Assembly (NCBI RefSeq): GCF_947179515.1
Contig: NC_067473.1
Location: 100,033,782 to 100,097,781, forward strand
Reading direction: 5' to 3'
DNA: 64,000 bases
Source of the DNA: Apodemus sylvaticus
Lineage: Eukaryota; Chordata; Mammalia; Rodentia; Muridae
Below the pieces are notes generated by a model that ran no database searches, had not been told where the DNA came from, and saw nothing but the letters and a program-made list of their open reading frames with translations. Shown here piece by piece: positions 32,112 through 43,700 of the stretch (positions are counted from its first letter, which is position 1; every line of letters begins with the position of its first letter). The translations under genes were made by a program, and so were the position numbers.

Positions 32112-34010
32112 AATAAGAGAACACAAATGCCAGCCGAGACTACTATACCCAGCGAAACTTTCAATTACTATAGATGGAGAAACCAAGATTATTCCATGAC
32201 AAAACCAAATTTACACAATATCTTTCTACAAACCCAGCCCTACAAAGGATAATAGGGGGAAAACACCATTACAACAAGGGAAACTATACCCTGGAAAAAG
32301 CAGGATATTAAGCTTCTTTCATCAAACCCAAAGAAGATAACCACACAAGTATAAAATTAAAATCAAAAATGATAGGAAGCAATAATCACTACTCCTTGAT
32401 ATCTCTTAACATCAATGGACTCAGCTCCCCAATAAAAAGACAAAGACTAACAGACTGGTTTTGTAAACAGGAACCTACATTTTGCTGCATACAGGAAACA
32501 CACCTCAGTGTCAAAGACAAAAACTACCTTAGAATAAAAGGCTGGAAGACAATTCTACAAGCAAATGGTCCCAGGAAACAAGCCAGAGTTGCCATTCTAA
32601 TTTCAGATAAAATTGACGTTCAACCCAGAGTCATCAAAAGAGATATGGAAGGTAACTACTTGCTGGTCAAAGGAAAAACCCAACAAGAAGAACTCTCAAT
32701 CCTGAATATCTATGCCCCAAATACAAGGGCGCCCTCATTCATAAAAGAAACTTTACTAAAGCTCAAAGTACACATTGCAGCTAACACAATAATTGTGGAT
32801 GACTTCAACACTCCATTCTCACCAATGGACCGATCAGGAAAACAGAAACTAAACAGGGAGACAGTGAAACTAATTGAAGCTTTGAACCAATTGGAGTTAA
32901 CAGATATATATAGAACTTTTCATTCCAAAGCAAAAGAATATACCTTTTTCTCAGCACCGCATGGTACCTTCTCCAAAATAGATCATATAGTTGGTCACAA
33001 GACAGACCTCAACAAATATAAGAAGATTGAAATAATCCCATGCCTCCTATCAGATCACTATGGAGTAAAAGTGGTCTTTAATAACAGTAAAAACAAGAGA
33101 AAGCCCACATACACATGGAAACTGAACAATACTCTACTCAATGATACCTTGGTCAAGGAAGAAAGAAAGAAAGAAATCAAAGATTTTTTAGAATTTAATG
33201 AAAACGAAGGCACAACATACACAAATCTATGGCACACAATGAAAGCAGTGCTAAGAGGAAAACTCATAGCTTTGAGTGCCTCCAAAAAGAAATTCGAGAG
33301 AGCATACACTAAAAGATTAATGGAACTGAAAGCCCTGGAACAAGAAGAAAGTAATTCACCCAGGAGGAGAAGAAGACAGAAAATCATCAAACTCAGGGCT
33401 GAAATCAATCAAGTAGAAACCAAGAGAACCATACAAAGAATCAACAAAACAAAAAGCTGGTTCTTTAAAAAAAAAAATCAACAAAATAAATAAACCCTTA
33501 GCCAGACTAACCAAAGGGCACAGAAAAAGTATCCAAATTAACAAAATTAGAAATGAAAATGGAGATATTACAACAGAAACCGAGGAAATTCAAAAAATCA
33601 TCAGATCCTGCTACAAAAACCTGTACTCAACACAACTGGAGAATCTGGAAGAAAGGGATATTTTCGTAGACAGATACCAATTACCAAAATTAAACCAGGT
33701 TCAAATAGACCATCTAAACAGACCCATAACCCAGAAAGAAATAGAAGGGGTCATAGATAGGCTTCTGACCAAAAAAAAGCACAAGACCAGATGGTTTCAG
33801 TGCAGAATTCTATCAGACCGTCAAAGAAGACTTAACACCAATACTCTTCAAACTTTTCCACCAAATAGAAACAGAAGGAACACTACCCAACTCCTTCTTC
33901 TAAGCCACTATTACGCTCATACGAAAACCACACAAAGATCCAACGAAGAAAGAGAATTTCAGGCCAATTTCCCTTCTGAATATCGATGCAAAACTACTAA
34001 ATAAAATTCT
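32112..34010 (+). mobile_element. L1 fragment: end of ORF1 plus first half of ORF2
   Basis: It starts inside the C-terminal domain of ORF1 (CAGCCGAGACTACTATACCC, about 32130). After a short inter-ORF gap, ORF2 begins at 32369 (MIGSNNHYSLISLNINGL). The apurinic endonuclease domain follows: QETHLS, then VDDFNTPFS where the usual residue is GDFNTP, YTFFSAPHGTFSKIDHIVGH and LLSDHYG. The frame is open for 374 codons to 33493, is then shifted, and the element stops in the reverse transcriptase domain at 34010 where another L1 is inserted. No 3' end. Not autonomous. Confidence 0.93.
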
Positions 34011-37000
34011 TTTTTTTATTCGATATATTTTTTTATTTACATTTCAAATGATTTCCCCTTTTCTAGCCTCCCACTCCCTGAAAGTCCCATAAGCTCCCTT
34101 CTCTCCCCCTGTCCTCCCACCCACCCCTTCCCACTTCCCCGTTCTGGTTTTGCCAAATACTGCTTCACTGAGTCTTTCCAAAACAAGGGGCCACTCCTCC
34201 TTTCTTCTTGTACCTCATTTGATGTGTGGATTATGTTTTGGGTATTCCAATTTTCTGGTTAATATCCACTTATTAGTGAGTGCATACCATGATTCACCTT
34301 TTGAGTCTGGGTTACCTCACTTAGTATGATGTTCTCTAGCTCCATCCATTTGCCTACGAATTTCATTAATTCATTGTTTCTAATGACTGAATAGTACTCC
34401 ATTGTGTAGATATACCACATTTTTGCATTCACTCTTCTGTTGAGGGATATCTGGGTTCTTTCCAGCATCTGGAAATTATAAATAGAGCTGCTATGAACAT
34501 AGTAGAGCATGTACCCTTATTACATGGTGGGGAATCCTCTGGGTATATGCCCAGGAGTGGTATAGCAGGATCTTCTGGAAGTGAGGTGCCCAGTTTTCGG
34601 AGGAACCGCCAGACTGATTTCCACAGTGGTTGTACCAATTTGCAACCCCACCAGCAGTGGAGGAGTGTTCCTCTTTCTCCACACCCTCTCCAACACCTGC
34701 TGTCTCCTGAATTTTTAATCTTAGCCATTCTGACTGGTGTAAGGTGAAATCTCAGAGTTGTTTTCATTTGCATTTCCCTAATGACTAATGAAGTTGAGCA
34801 TTTTTTAAGATGCTTCTTTGCCATCCGAAGTTCTTCAGGTGAAAATTCTTTGTTTAATTCTGTACCCCATTTATTAATAGGGTTGTTTGGTTTTCTGGAG
34901 TCTAACTTCTTGAGTTCTTTATATATATTGGATATTAGCCCTCTATCTGATGTAGGATTGGTGAAGATCTTTTCCCAATTTGTTGGTTGCCGATTTGTCA
35001 TCTTGATGGTGTCCTTTGCCTTACAGAAACTTTGTACTTTTATGAGGTCCCATTTGTCAATGTTTGATCTTAGAGCATACACTATTGGTGTTCTGTTCAG
35101 AAACTTTCTCCCTGTACCGATGTCCTCAAGGGTCTTCCCCTGTTTCTTTTCTATTAGCTTCAGAGTGTCTAGCTTTATGTGGAGGTCCTTGATCCATTTG
35201 GATTTGAGTTTAGTACAAGGAGACAAGGATGGATCAATTCGCATTCTTCTGCATGCTGACCTCCAGTTGAACCAGCACCATTTGTTGAAAAGGCTATCTT
35301 TTTTCCATTGGATGTTTTCAGCCCCTTTGTCGAGGATCAAGTGACCATAGGTGTGTGGGTTCATTTCTGGATCTTCAATCCTGTTCCATTGATCCTCCTG
35401 TCTGTCACTGTACCAATACCATGCAGTTTTTAACACTATTGCTCTGTAGTATTGCTTGAGGTCAGGGATACTGATTCCCCCAGACTTTCTTTTGTTGCTG
35501 AGAATAGTTTTAGCTATCCTGGGTTTTTTGTTATTCCAGATGAATTTGTTAATTGCTCTTTCTAACTCTGTGAAGAAATGAGTTGGGATTTTGATGGGTA
35601 TTGCATTGAATCTGTATATTGCTTTTGGCAAAATGGCCATTTTAACTATACTGATCCTGCCGATCCATGAGCATGGGAGGTTTTCCCATTTTTTGAGGTC
35701 TTCTTCCATTTCCTTCTTCAGAGTCTTGAAGTTCTTGTCATAAAGATCTTTCACATGTTTGGTAAGAGTCACCACAAGATACTTTATACTGTTTGTGGCT
35801 ATTGTGAAGGGGGTCATTTCCCTAATTTCTTTCTCAGCCTGCTTATCCTTTGAGTATAGGAAGGCCACTGATTTGCTTGTGTTGATTTTATAACCTACCA
35901 CTTTGCTGAAGTTGTTTCAGCTGTAGGAGTTCTCTAGTGGAGTTTTTTGGGTCACTTAGGTAGACTATCATGTCATCTGCAAATAATGATAGTTTGACTT
36001 CGTCCTTTCCAATTTGTATCCCTTTGACCTCCTTATGTTGTCGAATCGCCCAAGCTAGTCCCTCAAGTACAATATTGAAAAGATAAGGAGAGAGGGGGCA
36101 GCCCTGTCTAGTCCCTGATTTTAGTGGGATTGCTTCAAGTTTCTCTCCCTTTAGTTTGATGCTGGCTACCGGTTTGCTGTATATTGCGTTTACTATGTTT
36201 AGGTATGGGCCTTGAATTCCTGTTCTTTCCAAGACTTTAAGCATGAAAGGATGCTGAATTTTGTCAAATGCTTTTTCAGCATCCAATGAAATGACCATGT
36301 GGTTTTTTTCTTTGAGTTTGCTTACGTAGTGGATTGCATTGATGGATTTCCGTATATTGAACCAACCCTGCATTTCCGGGATAAAGCCTACTTGATCATG
36401 TTGCATGACCGTTTTGATGTGTTCTTGGATTCAGTTGGCAAGAATTTTATTGAGTATTTTTGCATCGGTGTTCATAAGAGAAATTGTTCTGAAGTTCTCT
36501 TTCTTTGTTGGATCTTTGTGTGGTTTTGGTATCAGCGTAATTGTGGTTTCGTAGAAGGAATTGGGTAGTGTTCCTTATGTTTCTATTTTGTGGAATAGTT
36601 TGAAGAGTATTGGTGTTAACTCTTCTTTGAAGGTCTGATAGAATTCTGCACTGAAACCATCAAGTCCTATGCTTTTTTTGGTTGGAAGACTTTCTGTGAC
36701 TCCTTCTATTTCTTTAGGGTTATGGGACTGTTTAGATGATCTATTTGGTCCTGATTTAATTTTGGTATTTGGTATCTGTCTAGGAAATTGTCCATTTCCT
36801 CCAGATTCTCCAGTTGTGTTGAGTATAGGCTCTTGTAGTAGGATCAGATGATTTTTTGGATTTCCTCAGTTTCCATTGCTATATCTCCCTTTTCATTTCT
36901 AAGTTTGTTAATTTGGATACTTTCTCTGTGCCCTTTGGTCAGTCTGGCTAAGAGTTTTTCTATCTTGTTGATTTTCTCAAAGAACCAGCTCCTGGATTCG

Positions 37001-38137
37001 TTAATTCTTTGTACGGTTCTCTTTGTTTCCAATTGATTGATTTCAGCCCTGAGTTTGATGATTTCCTGTCTTCTACTCCTCCTGGGTGAATTGGCTTCTT
37101 TTTGTTCCAGGACTTTCAGGTGTGTCGTTAAGCTGCTAGTGTATGCTCTCTCCATTTTCTTTTTGGAGGCACTCAGGGCTATGAGTTTTCCTCTTAGCAC
37201 TGCTTTCATTGTGTCCCAAAGATTTGGGTATGTTGTACCTTCATTTTCATTAAATTCTAAAAAGTCTCTGATTTCTTTCTTTATTTCTTCTTTGGTAAGG
37301 GTGTCATTGAGTAGAGTATTATTCAGCCTCCATGTGTATGTGGGCTTTCTGTTGTTTTTGTTGCTATTGAAAATCACTCTTACACCATAGTGATCTGATA
37401 GGAGGCATAGGATTAGTTCGATCATCTTATATTTGTTGAGGTCTGCCTTGTGTCCAATTATATGGTCGATTTTGGAGAAGGTACCATGAGGTGCTCAGAA
37501 AAAGGTATATTCTTTTGCTTTAGGGTGAAATGTTCTATAAATATCAGTCAAATCCAATTGGTCCAAAGCTTCAATTAGTTTTACTGTGTCCCTGTTTAAT
37601 TTCTGTTTTCCCGATCGGTCCATTGAGGAGAGTGGAGTGTTGAAGTCCCCCACAATTATTGTGTTAGGTGCAATGTGTGCTTTGATCTTTAGTAAAATTT
37701 CTTTTATGAATGAGGGTGCCCTTGCATTTGGCGCATAGATGTTCAGAATTGAAAGTTCTTTTGGTGGATTTTTCCTTAGACCAGCAAGAAGTGTCCTGTG
37801 TCTCTTTTGATGACTTTAGGTTGAAAAGTCAATTTTATCTGATATTAGAATGGCTACTCCTGCTCGTTTCTTGTGACCATTGGCTTGTAAGATTGTCTTC
37901 CAGCCTTTTACTCTAAGGTAGTTTTTATCTGTGACACTGAGGTGTGTCTCCTGTATACAGCAAATTGTAGGGTCCTGTTTCCTTATCCAGTCTGTTAGTC
38001 TATGTCTTTTTATTGGGGAATTGAGACCATTGATGTTAAATGATATTAGGGAATAGTGATTATTACTTCCTGTCATTTCTGATGTTCTTTTTATATTTGA
38101 GTGGTTATCTTCTTTTGGGTTTGATGAAGGAAGGTAA

Positions 38138-39365
38138 CTATCTTGCTTTTTCCAGGGTGTAGTTTCCCTCCTTGTATTGGAGTTTTCCTCCTATTATTCT
38201 TTGCAGAGCTGGGTGTGTGGAAAGATATTGTGTAAATTTGGTTTTGTCATGAAATATCTTGGTTTCTCCATCTATGGTGAATGAGAGTTTTGCTGGGTAT
38301 AGTAGTCTTGGCTGACATCTGTGTTCTCTTAGAGTCTGCATGAGATCTGCCCAGGATCTCCTAGCTTTCATGGTCTCTGGTGAGAAGTCTGGTGTGATTC
38401 TGATAGGTCTTCCTTTATATGTTACTTGGCCTTTCTTTCTCTCTTACTGCCTTTAATATTCTTTCTTTGTTTAGTGCATTTGGGGTTTTGATTATTATGT
38501 GACGGGAGGTATTTCTGCTCAGGTCCAGTCTGTTTGGAGTTCTGTAGGCTTCTTGTATATTCATAGGCATCTCTCTCTTTAAGTTAGGAAAGTTTTCTTC
38601 CATAATTTTGTTGAAGATATTTGCTGGCCCTTTCTGTTGTAAATCTTCACTCTCATCTATACCTATAATCCTTAGGTTTGGTCTTCTCATTGTATCCTGG
38701 ATTTCCTGGATGTTCTGGGATACAAGCTTTTTGCATTTTGCATTTTCTTTGACAGTTGAGTCAATGGTTTCTATGGTATCTTCAGCATCTGAGATTCTTT
38801 CTTCCATCTCTTGTATTCTGTTGTTTATATTTGCTTCTATGGCCCCTGATTTCTTCTCAAGGTTTTCTATCTCCAAAGTTATCTCCCTTTGTGATTTCTT
38901 AGTTGTTTCTACTTCTGTTTTTAGATCCAGGATGGCTTTGCTCAGTTCCATCATTTGTTTGTTTGTGTTTTCCTGTAATTCTTTAAGAGATTTTTGTGTT
39001 TCCTCTTTCATGACTTCTGCCTGTTGACCCAAGTTCTGCATTTCTTTAAGTTTTTTTTTTTTCTTTTTTTTTTTCTTGGCTTCTATCTCTTGGGTCTTAT
39101 TCTCCTGTATTTCTTTAAGTGATTTTTGTGTTTCCATTATACGGGTTTCTAGCTTATTCATGTTCCCCTGTATTTCTTTAAGAGATTCACTCATGTCCTT
39201 TTTGTGTTCTTCTAGCAGCATCATGAACAGTGATTTTAAATCCAAATCTTGTTTCTCTGGTGTGTTGGCATAACCAGGACTTGCTGATGTTGGAGAGTTT
39301 GGTTCAGATGCTGCCATATTGCCTAGATTTCTGTTAGTAGCGTTCCTGTGTTTGCCCTTTGCCAT
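38138..39365 (-). pseudogene. L1 ORF1 (RNA-binding protein), frameshifted
   Basis: Starts MAKGKHRNATNRNLGNMAAS. A long coiled coil with repeated KSLKEIQEN / KSLKELQENTNKQ units follows, including a run of lysines (AAG/AAA-rich tract at about 39055-39080). Then come the RRM-like part (RRPNLRIIGIDESEDLQ) and the C-terminal domain. The first frame ends at 38415; the rest (MKARRSWADLMQTLREH to the C-terminus) continues in another frame from 38371. In intact L1 this protein coats L1 RNA as a trimer. Confidence 0.85.
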
Positions 39366-40397
39366 CTTGTTCTCTGGAGCTAAATGGTCTTGTCTCTGGC
39401 TGGTGTTTTTGCCTCCTGAGAGGCTCTAGGGCTATTTCTGCAACACTGGATGGCAGGGTTTCCCCTGTTGCAGATTGCTGATGTGCTGTTCTCCTCTTAG
39501 GTGCCCTTGCAGCCCTAGGGTTCTTTGCCCCAGATTGTGTCTGTGAACCAGATGGTGCCAGTTTGCTCCTTCAGGGAGTGCTGAGGCTGTATGCTGCAGG
39601 GACCTTTTCTGCATACTGATCACTCTGCTGGGCAGCAGAACTCCCAACCCGGTTAGTGCACACAAGGCTAGCCTAGCTGCTCAGGCCCTGAGTCTAGGCA
39701 AAAGCCTGGCAGGCCAATGTCTGAGCAAAGTTCCTCTCAGCTGTGAGTGTTAATTGGGTCTGTCAGGTGGCCAGGATGGCAGCGTGCGTGCATTCCCTGA
39801 GAGTGCTGGGAGAGTCTGCTGGGCTAACAACCTCCTGGCCGGGTCGTCACACAGATGGCCCACCGAGCAGCCCAGGGCCTGGGGGCAGTCCAGGGCCTGA
39901 CCGTCTGAGACCCCTGCTATGACCGCCTCGGGCTATGCCTGTAAGCTGGTTTGGTTTTGCCTGCTAGGTCTCTCAGGCTTCCTGTAAGTAAAATGGTGGT
40001 GGCGCGCGTGCTGCCCCGGGCAAACAACCTCCTGGCCGGGTTTGCACCCCGGTGCCCCTCCCCCCATCAGCCCAAGTCGTGGGTGCAGGCCAATGCCCGT
40101 CGGACTTAGACCCCAGCGAAGTTGGTCTCCGGTTATATATGCATACCTCAGTCTGATTTCTCTGGCGACCGAGAACCAATATGGAGACCTCGTAACTGAC
40201 TGGCGGGAGGGAGAGTTCTGATGTGGCTTCTGTGTGGTGAAAGGCACCTTAAATCCTCTGCTGCTTGCTGTCTGGCTGGCCAGCAATGGCCAGTGGTCCT
40301 GGGCACAGGGTCTGCCTGGACCCTGTCCGCTTGGTTCTACTGCTGATGGCCCTTCCTCTGGACCAGCCGCTGCTGCTGTTGCTGCTGCTGCCACTCC
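39366..40397 (-). promoter_or_regulatory. L1 5' UTR / internal promoter region
   Basis: GC-rich with many CpGs, about 1.03 kb, starting with a CAGCAG-type repeat at 40365-40397. It ends at essentially the same distance from ORF1 as in the L1 at 61681. In murine L1s this region carries the RNA polymerase II promoter; no clear tandem monomers were seen. Confidence 0.8.
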
Positions 40398-40790
40398 AAT
40401 TTCTTTCTTTATTTCTTCCTTGACCAAGGTATCATTGAGTAGAATATTGTTCAGTTTCCACATATATGTGGGTTTTCTGTTGTTTTTGTTGCTATTAAAG
40501 ACCACTTTTACTCCATAGTGATCTGATAGGAGGCATGGGATTAGTTTGATCTTCTTATATTTGTTGAGGTCTGTCTTGTGACCAATTATATGGTCGATTT
40601 TGGAGAAGGTAGCATGAGGTGCTGAGAAAAGTTCTTGTCATATAGATCTTTCACTTGTTTCGTTAGAGTCACACCAAGATACTTTATATTGTTTGTGAGT
40701 ATTGTGAAGTGTGTCATTTCTCTAACTTCTTTCTCAGTCTGCTTATCCATTGAGTTTAGGAAGGCAACTGATTTGCTTGAGTTGATTTTA
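40398..40790 (-). mobile_element. Rearranged L1 ORF2 pieces
   Basis: 40398-40628 encodes the end of the endonuclease domain (reading downwards: DHYGVKVVFNSNKNNRKPT). At about 40630 it jumps to a part much later in ORF2 (VKDLYDKNF region, equivalent to about 35735-35890 of the full-length copy), which runs to 40790. The order is wrong for a single minus-strand element, so there has been deletion, inversion or nested insertion. Confidence 0.85.
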
Positions 40791-43700
40791 TTTTATTTTT
40801 TTTAAATATTTTTATTTTCTATATTCTTTCTTTACATTCCAAATGATTTCCCCTTTCACGGATTCCCCCCTCCCCATATGTCCCAAAAGCCTTCTTCTCT
40901 CCATCCCTTCTCCAATCACCTCCCTCCTTTTTCTCTGTCCTTATATTGCCTTCCAATGGTAGATCAATCCTTTCCAGGATCAGGACCCTCTCCATACTTC
41001 TTCATGGGAGTCATTTGTTATGCAATTTGTGCCTTGGATATTCAGGGCTTCTGGGCTAATTAATATCCACTTATCAGAGATTGCATTCCATGTGTATTAT
41101 TTTGTGATTGGGTTACCTCACTTAGGATGATATTTTCCAGATCAAACCATTTGCCTAAAATTTTGTGAATTCATTGTTTCTAATTGCTGAGTAGTATTCC
41201 ATTGTGTAAATACACCACATTTTCTGTATCCATTCCTCCTTTGAGGGGCATCTTGGTTCTTTCCAGCTTCTGGCTATTATAAATAAGGCTGCTATGAACA
41301 TAATGGAACATGTGTCTTTATTGCATGCCGGGGAATCCTTTGGGTATATGCCCAGGAGAGGTATAGCAGGGTCCTCTGGAAGTGTCATGTCCAGTTTTCT
41401 GAGGAAACTCCAGACTGATTTCCAAAGTGGTTGTACCATCTTACAGCCCCACCAGCAGTGGAGGAGTGTTCCTCTTTCTCCACATCCTCGCCAACACCTG
41501 CTGTCTCCTGAGTTTTTGACCTTAGCCATTCTGACTGGTGTAAGGTGAAATCTCAGGGTTGTTTTGATTTGCATTTCCCTAATGACTAATGATGTTGAGC
41601 ACTTCTTAAGGTGCCTCTCGGCCATCCGAATTTCTTCAGGTGAAAATTCTTTGTTTAGATCTGTACCCCATTTTTAATAGGGTTATTTGTTTCCCTGGGG
41701 TCTAACTTCTTGAGTTCCTTGTATATATTGGATATTAGCCCTCTATCCGATGTGGGGTTGGTGAATATCCTTTCCCAATTTGATGGTTGCCGTTTTGTCC
41801 TTTTAACGGTGTCCTTTGCCTTACAGAAACTTTGTAATTTTATGAAGTCCCATTTGTCAATTCTTGATCTTAGAGCATAAGATATTGGTGATCTGTTCAG
41901 GAACTTTTCCCCCCGTGCCCATGTCCTCAATGGTTTTCCCCAATTTCTTTTATATTTGGTTCAGTGTGTCTGGTTTTATGTGGAGGTTCTTGATCCACTT
42001 GGAGTTGAGCTTAGTACAAGGAGATAAGAATGGATCAATTTGCATTCTTCTGCATGCTGACCTCCAATTGAACCAGCCCCATTTCTTGAAAATGCTATCT
42101 TTTTTCCACTGGATGTTTTCACATCCTTTGTCAAAAATCAAGTGACCTTAGGTGTGTGGGTTCATTTCCGGGTCTTCAGTTCTATTCCACTGTACCAATA
42201 CCATGGAGTTTTTAGCACTATTGCTCTGTAGTACTGCTTGAGGTCTGGGACACTGATTCCCCCAGAAGTTCTTTTAGAGTTGAGAATAGTTTTAGCTATC
42301 CTGGGTTATTTATTATTCCAGATGAATTTGAGAATTGCTCTTTCTAACTCTTTGAAAAATGGATTTGGGATTTTGATGGGGATTGCATTGAATTTGTATA
42401 TTGCTTTTGGCAATATGGCCATTTTTACAATATTAATCCTGCCAACCCATGAGCATGGAAGATTTTTCCATTTTCTGAGGTCTTCTTCAATTTACTTCTT
42501 GAGAGACCTGAAGTTCTTGTCTTTCACTTGTTTAGTTAGAGTCACCCCAGGATACTTTATATTGTTTGTGGCTATTGTGGAGGGTGTCATTTCCCTAATT
42601 TCTTTCTCAGCCGGTTTATCCTTTGAGTATAGGAAGGCTACTGATTTGCTTGAGATGATTTTATAACCAGCCACTTTGCTGAAGTTGTTTATCAGCTGTA
42701 AGAGTTCTCTAGTGGAGTTTTTTGGGTCAATTAAGTATGCTATCATATCATCTGCGAATAGTGATAGTTTGATTTCTTCCTTTCCAATTTGAACCCCTTT
42801 GACCTCCTTATGTTGTCTAATTGCTCTAGCTAGAACTTCGAGTACTATATTGAAAATATATGGACAGAGGGGACAGCCTTGTCTAGTCCCTGATATTAGT
42901 GGGATTGCTTCAATTTTTCTCCATTTAGTTTGATGTTGGCTACTGGTTTGCTGTATATTGCTTTTATTATGTTAGTAATGGACCTAGAATTCCTGTTCTT
43001 TCCAAGATTTTTAGCATGAAAGGAAGCTTAATTTTGTCAAATGCTTTTCCAGCATCTAATGAAATTACCATGTGGGTTTTTTTCTCAGTTTGTTTATGTG
43101 GTGGATTGCATTGATGGATTTCCGTATATTGAACCATCCCTGCATCCCTGGGATGAAGCCTACTTGATCATGGTGAATGAACATTTTGATGTGTTCTTGG
43201 ATTCGGTTGGCAATAATTTTATTGAGTATTTTTGTATCAATATTCATTAAGGAAATTGATCTGAAGTTCTCTTTCTTTGTTGTAAGTTTGTGTCGTTTGG
43301 GTATCAGCATAATTGTGGCTTCATAGAATGAGTTGGGTAGTGGTCCTTCTGTTTCTATTTTGTGGAATAGTTTGAAGAGTATTGGTGTTAGGTCTCCTTT
43401 GAAGGTCTGATAGAATTCTGCACTAAAACCATCTGGTCCTGTGCTTTTTTTGTTGGAAGACTTTCAATGACAACTTCTATTTCTTTAGGGGTTCTGGGAC
43501 TGTTTAGATGATCTATTTGATCCTGATTTAATTTGGTATTTGGTATCTGTCTAAGAAAATTGTCCATTTCCTCCAGATTTTCCAGTTGTATTGAGTATAG
43601 GATTTTGTAGTAGGATCTGATGATTTTTTGAATTTCCTCCATTTCTGCTGTTAAATCTCCTTTTTCATTTCTAATTTTGTTAATTTGGATACTTTCTCTG

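Larger units (their letters stand above)
34011..40397 (-). mobile_element. Full-length L1 element (about 6.4 kb), inactivated
   Basis: The 3' end is the T run at 34011-34018 plus 3' UTR to about 34260. ORF2 spans about 38076 down to 34260, with the endonuclease start MTGSNNHYSLISFNINGL, RT motif FADD near 36000 and the C-terminal Cys-rich segment. ORF1 spans about 39365-38138, and a 5' UTR of about 1.03 kb reaches 40397. ORF2 is broken by frameshifts near 35895 and 36415, by a TAG where the better copies keep a sense codon (36842), and by others near 37430-37820. ORF1 has a frameshift near 38415. All parts are present but it cannot move by itself. It separates two unrelated L1 fragments, so it inserted into older L1 DNA. 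Confidence 0.93.

Noticed and set aside
32369..33493. 374-codon open frame that might be a functional endonuclease gene
   Set aside because: It is the N-terminal part of L1 ORF2, cut off by another L1; no independent gene.
34781..35344. 187-residue plus-strand frame with hydrophobic stretches
   Set aside because: Antisense shadow of L1 ORF2; the same frame recurs in the other L1 copies (for example 23367-23684).
39933..40505. 190-residue minus-strand frame with Ala/Gly/Pro-rich sequence
   Set aside because: Translation of the L1 5' UTR fused by position to an unrelated L1 ORF2 piece.
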